Source of the DNA: an uncultured Pseudomonadota bacterium | Lineage (GTDB): Bacteria > Pseudomonadota > Gammaproteobacteria > Burkholderiales > Usitatibacteraceae | DNA: 8,546 bases | Reading direction: 5' to 3' | Assembly: GCA_946885905.1 (NCBI GenBank) | Contig: CAMPHL010000081.1 | Span: 1 to 8,546 of the forward strand | In this document: piece by piece, positions 7,612 to 8,546 of the stretch | How the letters are laid out: every line of letters starts with the position of its first letter | Position numbering within the stretch: position 1 is the stretch's first letter | Notes under the pieces: generated by a model | What the model was told of the DNA's origin: nothing | Seen by the model: the letters and a program-made list of their open reading frames with translations, nothing else | The model's database searches: none | Made by a program: the position numbers and the translations under genes

Positions 7612-8220
7612 ATGGCTCACCACCTGCTCGTACCGCCCATCACCGAGGCCCAGGCGCGGGAGCTGCGCATCCAGGACACCGTGACGCTCGACGGCACGCT
7701 CTTCGGCATCCGGGACGCCAACCAGATCGCGCTCTTCGACAGGAAGCGCGCCACGCGCTTCGACATGCGCGGCCATGCCGCGCTGCATACCGCCCCGAAC
7801 GTGCGCAAGGTGCCGCCGTCGCCCGAGCATCCCACCGGTTACGCGCCGGTTTGCGTCGGGACCACCACCTCCGCGCGGATGGAGCGCTTCACCCGGCCCC
7901 TGATGGAGCAGCTCGGCGTGCGCCTGATCGTCGGCAAAGGGGGTCTGGGTGAGTCCTCGCTCGCGGCCTTTTCCAGTTTGGGCGGGGCCTACCTCGCGGT
8001 GATCGGGGGCACGGCCGCCCTGGAGACCACGTGGGTCGAGGCCATCGAGGACGTGGACCTGGACGACCTCAATCCCGAGTCCCTGTGGAAATTCCGGGTC
8101 CGCGGATTCGGCCCGCTGCTCGTGGCGATGGACTCCCACGGGGGAAGCCTGTACCGCTCCGTGGACAGCGAAGCGCGGGCCCGCAGGGCGAACGCCCTGT
8201 CGCGGCTGGGTGTCAAATGA
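7612..8220 (+). CDS. Class I fumarase/L-tartrate dehydratase-type hydro-lyase, beta subunit
   Basis: A 202-residue protein, the length of TtdB-type beta subunits, and equivalent to the C-terminal half of class I fumarase. Key stretches are VGTTTSARM (82-90), GKGGLGES (108-115) and LNPESLWKFRVRGFGPLLVAMDSHG (split at 153-164 and 165-177), close to the substrate-binding features of the family. It would assemble with the alpha subunit; together they total 493 residues, about one single-chain fumarase. The only suitable start is ATG at 7612: the codons back to the previous gene's stop offer no alternative. It lacks a Shine-Dalgarno and sits in an AT run (TTATATATAT, 7604-7613), so translation may depend on re-initiation after the alpha stop 17 bases upstream. 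It is the last gene of the run. No terminator is evident after it. Confidence 0.9.
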   Translation: MAHHLLVPPITEAQARELRIQDTVTLDGTLFGIRDANQIALFDRKRATRFDMRGHAALHTAPNVRKVPPSPEHPTGYAPVCVGTTTSARMERFTRPLMEQLGVRLIVGKGGLGESSLAAFSSLGGAYLAVIGGTAALETTWVEAIEDVDLDDLNPESLWKFRVRGFGPLLVAMDSHGGSLYRSVDSEARARRANALSRLGVK

Positions 8221-8255
8221 GCCCCTTTCGGCTTATACCGGAGTGTTACGGCGTC

Positions 8256-8285
8256 GTGACTCGGACGCGAAAAATAGGGTAAACT
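8256..8285 (+). promoter_or_regulatory. Predicted sigma70-type promoter of tonB
   Basis: GTGACT (8256-8261, 4 of 6 matches to the -35 consensus) and TAAACT (8280-8285, 4 of 6 matches to -10) are separated by 18 bases, in a locally AT-richer stretch. Transcription would start near 8292, placing all three stem-loops in the mRNA leader. No clear Fur-box-like palindrome was seen. Confidence 0.45.
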
Positions 8286-8304
8286 CGCGCGTTTTGCGAA
8301 ATCC

Positions 8305-8397
8305 TGTCCGGGACCCACTTCCCGGACACGGGCCGAGAGTCCGGGAAGGCCTCACGAAGGCTTCCAGGACGGCGCCCCGCCACGAGGCCAAGGGCGC
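8305..8397 (+). promoter_or_regulatory. Structured mRNA leader of tonB: three consecutive stem-loops
   Basis: Stem 1 pairs 8305-8313 with 8320-8328, nine perfect pairs around a 6-base loop. Stem 2 pairs 8339-8352 with 8358-8370, twelve pairs with one mismatch (8343/8366) and one bulged G (8349), loop CACGA. Stem 3 pairs 8372-8377 with 8392-8397, plus an inner GCC/GGC stem (8379-8381, 8386-8388) presenting ACGA. None is followed by a U-tract, so they are not intrinsic terminators. The right arm of stem 1 (TCCCGGAC, 8320-8327) is also perfectly complementary to GTCCGGGA at 8339-8346, the left arm of stem 2, so alternative folds exist. I do not recognise a known riboswitch class. Confidence 0.5.
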
Positions 8398-8417
8398 AGG
8401 AAGAGGAGATTTCTCTA

Positions 8418-8546
8418 GTGGATTACGCGTCTTCGCAGCGCAGCTTCGGCAAGCATGCGCCCAGCATCCTCATGGTGCTGGCGCTGCACCTCGCCATCGG
8501 CTATGCGCTGGTCACGGGCCTCGCCCGCAAGGTGGTAGAGGTGATC
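8418..8546 (+). CDS. tonB: TonB-like energy transducer, N-terminal fragment (runs off window)
   Basis: The first 43 codons of a gene that continues past the window. It starts with GTG preceded by AGAGGAG about 9 bases upstream. A short basic cytoplasmic stretch (residues 1-14, QRSFGKHAP) is followed by one membrane segment at about 16-35 that carries Ser16 and His24, then basic residues (ARK) and the start of a periplasmic region. This is the N-terminal anchor of TonB/energy-transducer proteins, in which a membrane histidine contacts ExbB/ExbD to use the proton gradient for outer-membrane transport. The Pro-rich linker and the C-terminal domain lie outside the window, so the assignment rests on the anchor alone. 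It is probably transcribed from its own promoter. Confidence 0.65.
   Translation, partial: MDYASSQRSFGKHAPSILMVLALHLAIGYALVTGLARKVVEVI

Larger units (their letters stand above)
8221..8417 (+). other. Intergenic region before tonB with promoter and structured leader
   Basis: These 197 bases have no convincing coding frame. The first 35 bases contain only a weak 4-base stem (8220-8223 with 8230-8233) and no U-tract, so transcripts of the upstream operon may read through. The rest holds a predicted promoter (8256-8285) and a leader of about 125 bases with three stem-loops, described separately, ending in the ribosome binding site AGAGGAG (8402-8408) before the GTG at 8418. Confidence 0.6.

Noticed and set aside
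8220..8233. Terminator after the hydro-lyase beta gene
   Set aside because: Only a 4-base AGCC/GGCT stem with no U-tract.
8336..8352. Resemblance of GAGAGTCCGGGAAGG to the conserved start of bacterial RNase P RNA
   Set aside because: The rest of the RNase P RNA core is absent and the region is too short; the match is chance GC-rich similarity.

Overview
The window is GC-rich with dense gene packing. Its content suggests a betaproteobacterium, most likely of the Burkholderiales: it has a Bug-type periplasmic binding protein, a GntR/UTRA regulator with an AEC permease, and SuyAB/UxaA-type lyase subunits. That placement is inferred from gene content and base composition, not from a marker gene.

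Left part, minus strand (about 1-2700). The last codons of a plus-strand gene and a strong bidirectional hairpin terminator lie at the left edge. They face a minus-strand neutral zinc metallopeptidase of the YpfJ/KPN_02809 type (167-1015). Upstream of it are an AEC-family permease (1089-1979) and a GntR/HutC-type regulator (1976-2698). The last two overlap by 4 bases and are probably translationally coupled.

Middle, plus strand (2784-8220). A 68-85 base divergent intergenic region holds a sigma70-like promoter whose -35 box is overlapped by a 15-base inverted repeat, a good candidate operator for the GntR protein. It drives a tightly packed eight-gene run. In order these are the small (SAF) and large subunits of a UxaA-superfamily lyase closest, as I recognise it, to (2R)-sulfolactate sulfo-lyase SuyAB; a succinate dehydrogenase/fumarate reductase-type iron-sulfur subunit; two small haem-b membrane anchors; a tripartite-tricarboxylate-type periplasmic binding protein; and the alpha and beta halves of a split class I fumarase/L-tartrate dehydratase-type hydro-lyase. 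Gaps are 46 bases or less, and two junctions are 4-base GTGA/ATGA overlaps. The run reads as a catabolic operon: capture of a carboxylate, elimination and hydration/dehydration, and electrons passed to quinone. The substrate cannot be read from the sequence. The flavoprotein (SdhA/FrdA) that should accompany the iron-sulfur and anchor subunits is missing, and so are the TctA/TctB membrane components.

Right edge (8221-8546). A 197-base intergenic stretch carries a plausible promoter and a leader with three consecutive stem-loops, including mutually exclusive pairings, followed by the first 43 codons of a TonB-like protein that runs off the window.

The points most worth a second look are the lyase plus flavoprotein-less dehydrogenase plus split fumarase operon as a possibly uncharacterised organic-acid pathway, and the structured leader before tonB.
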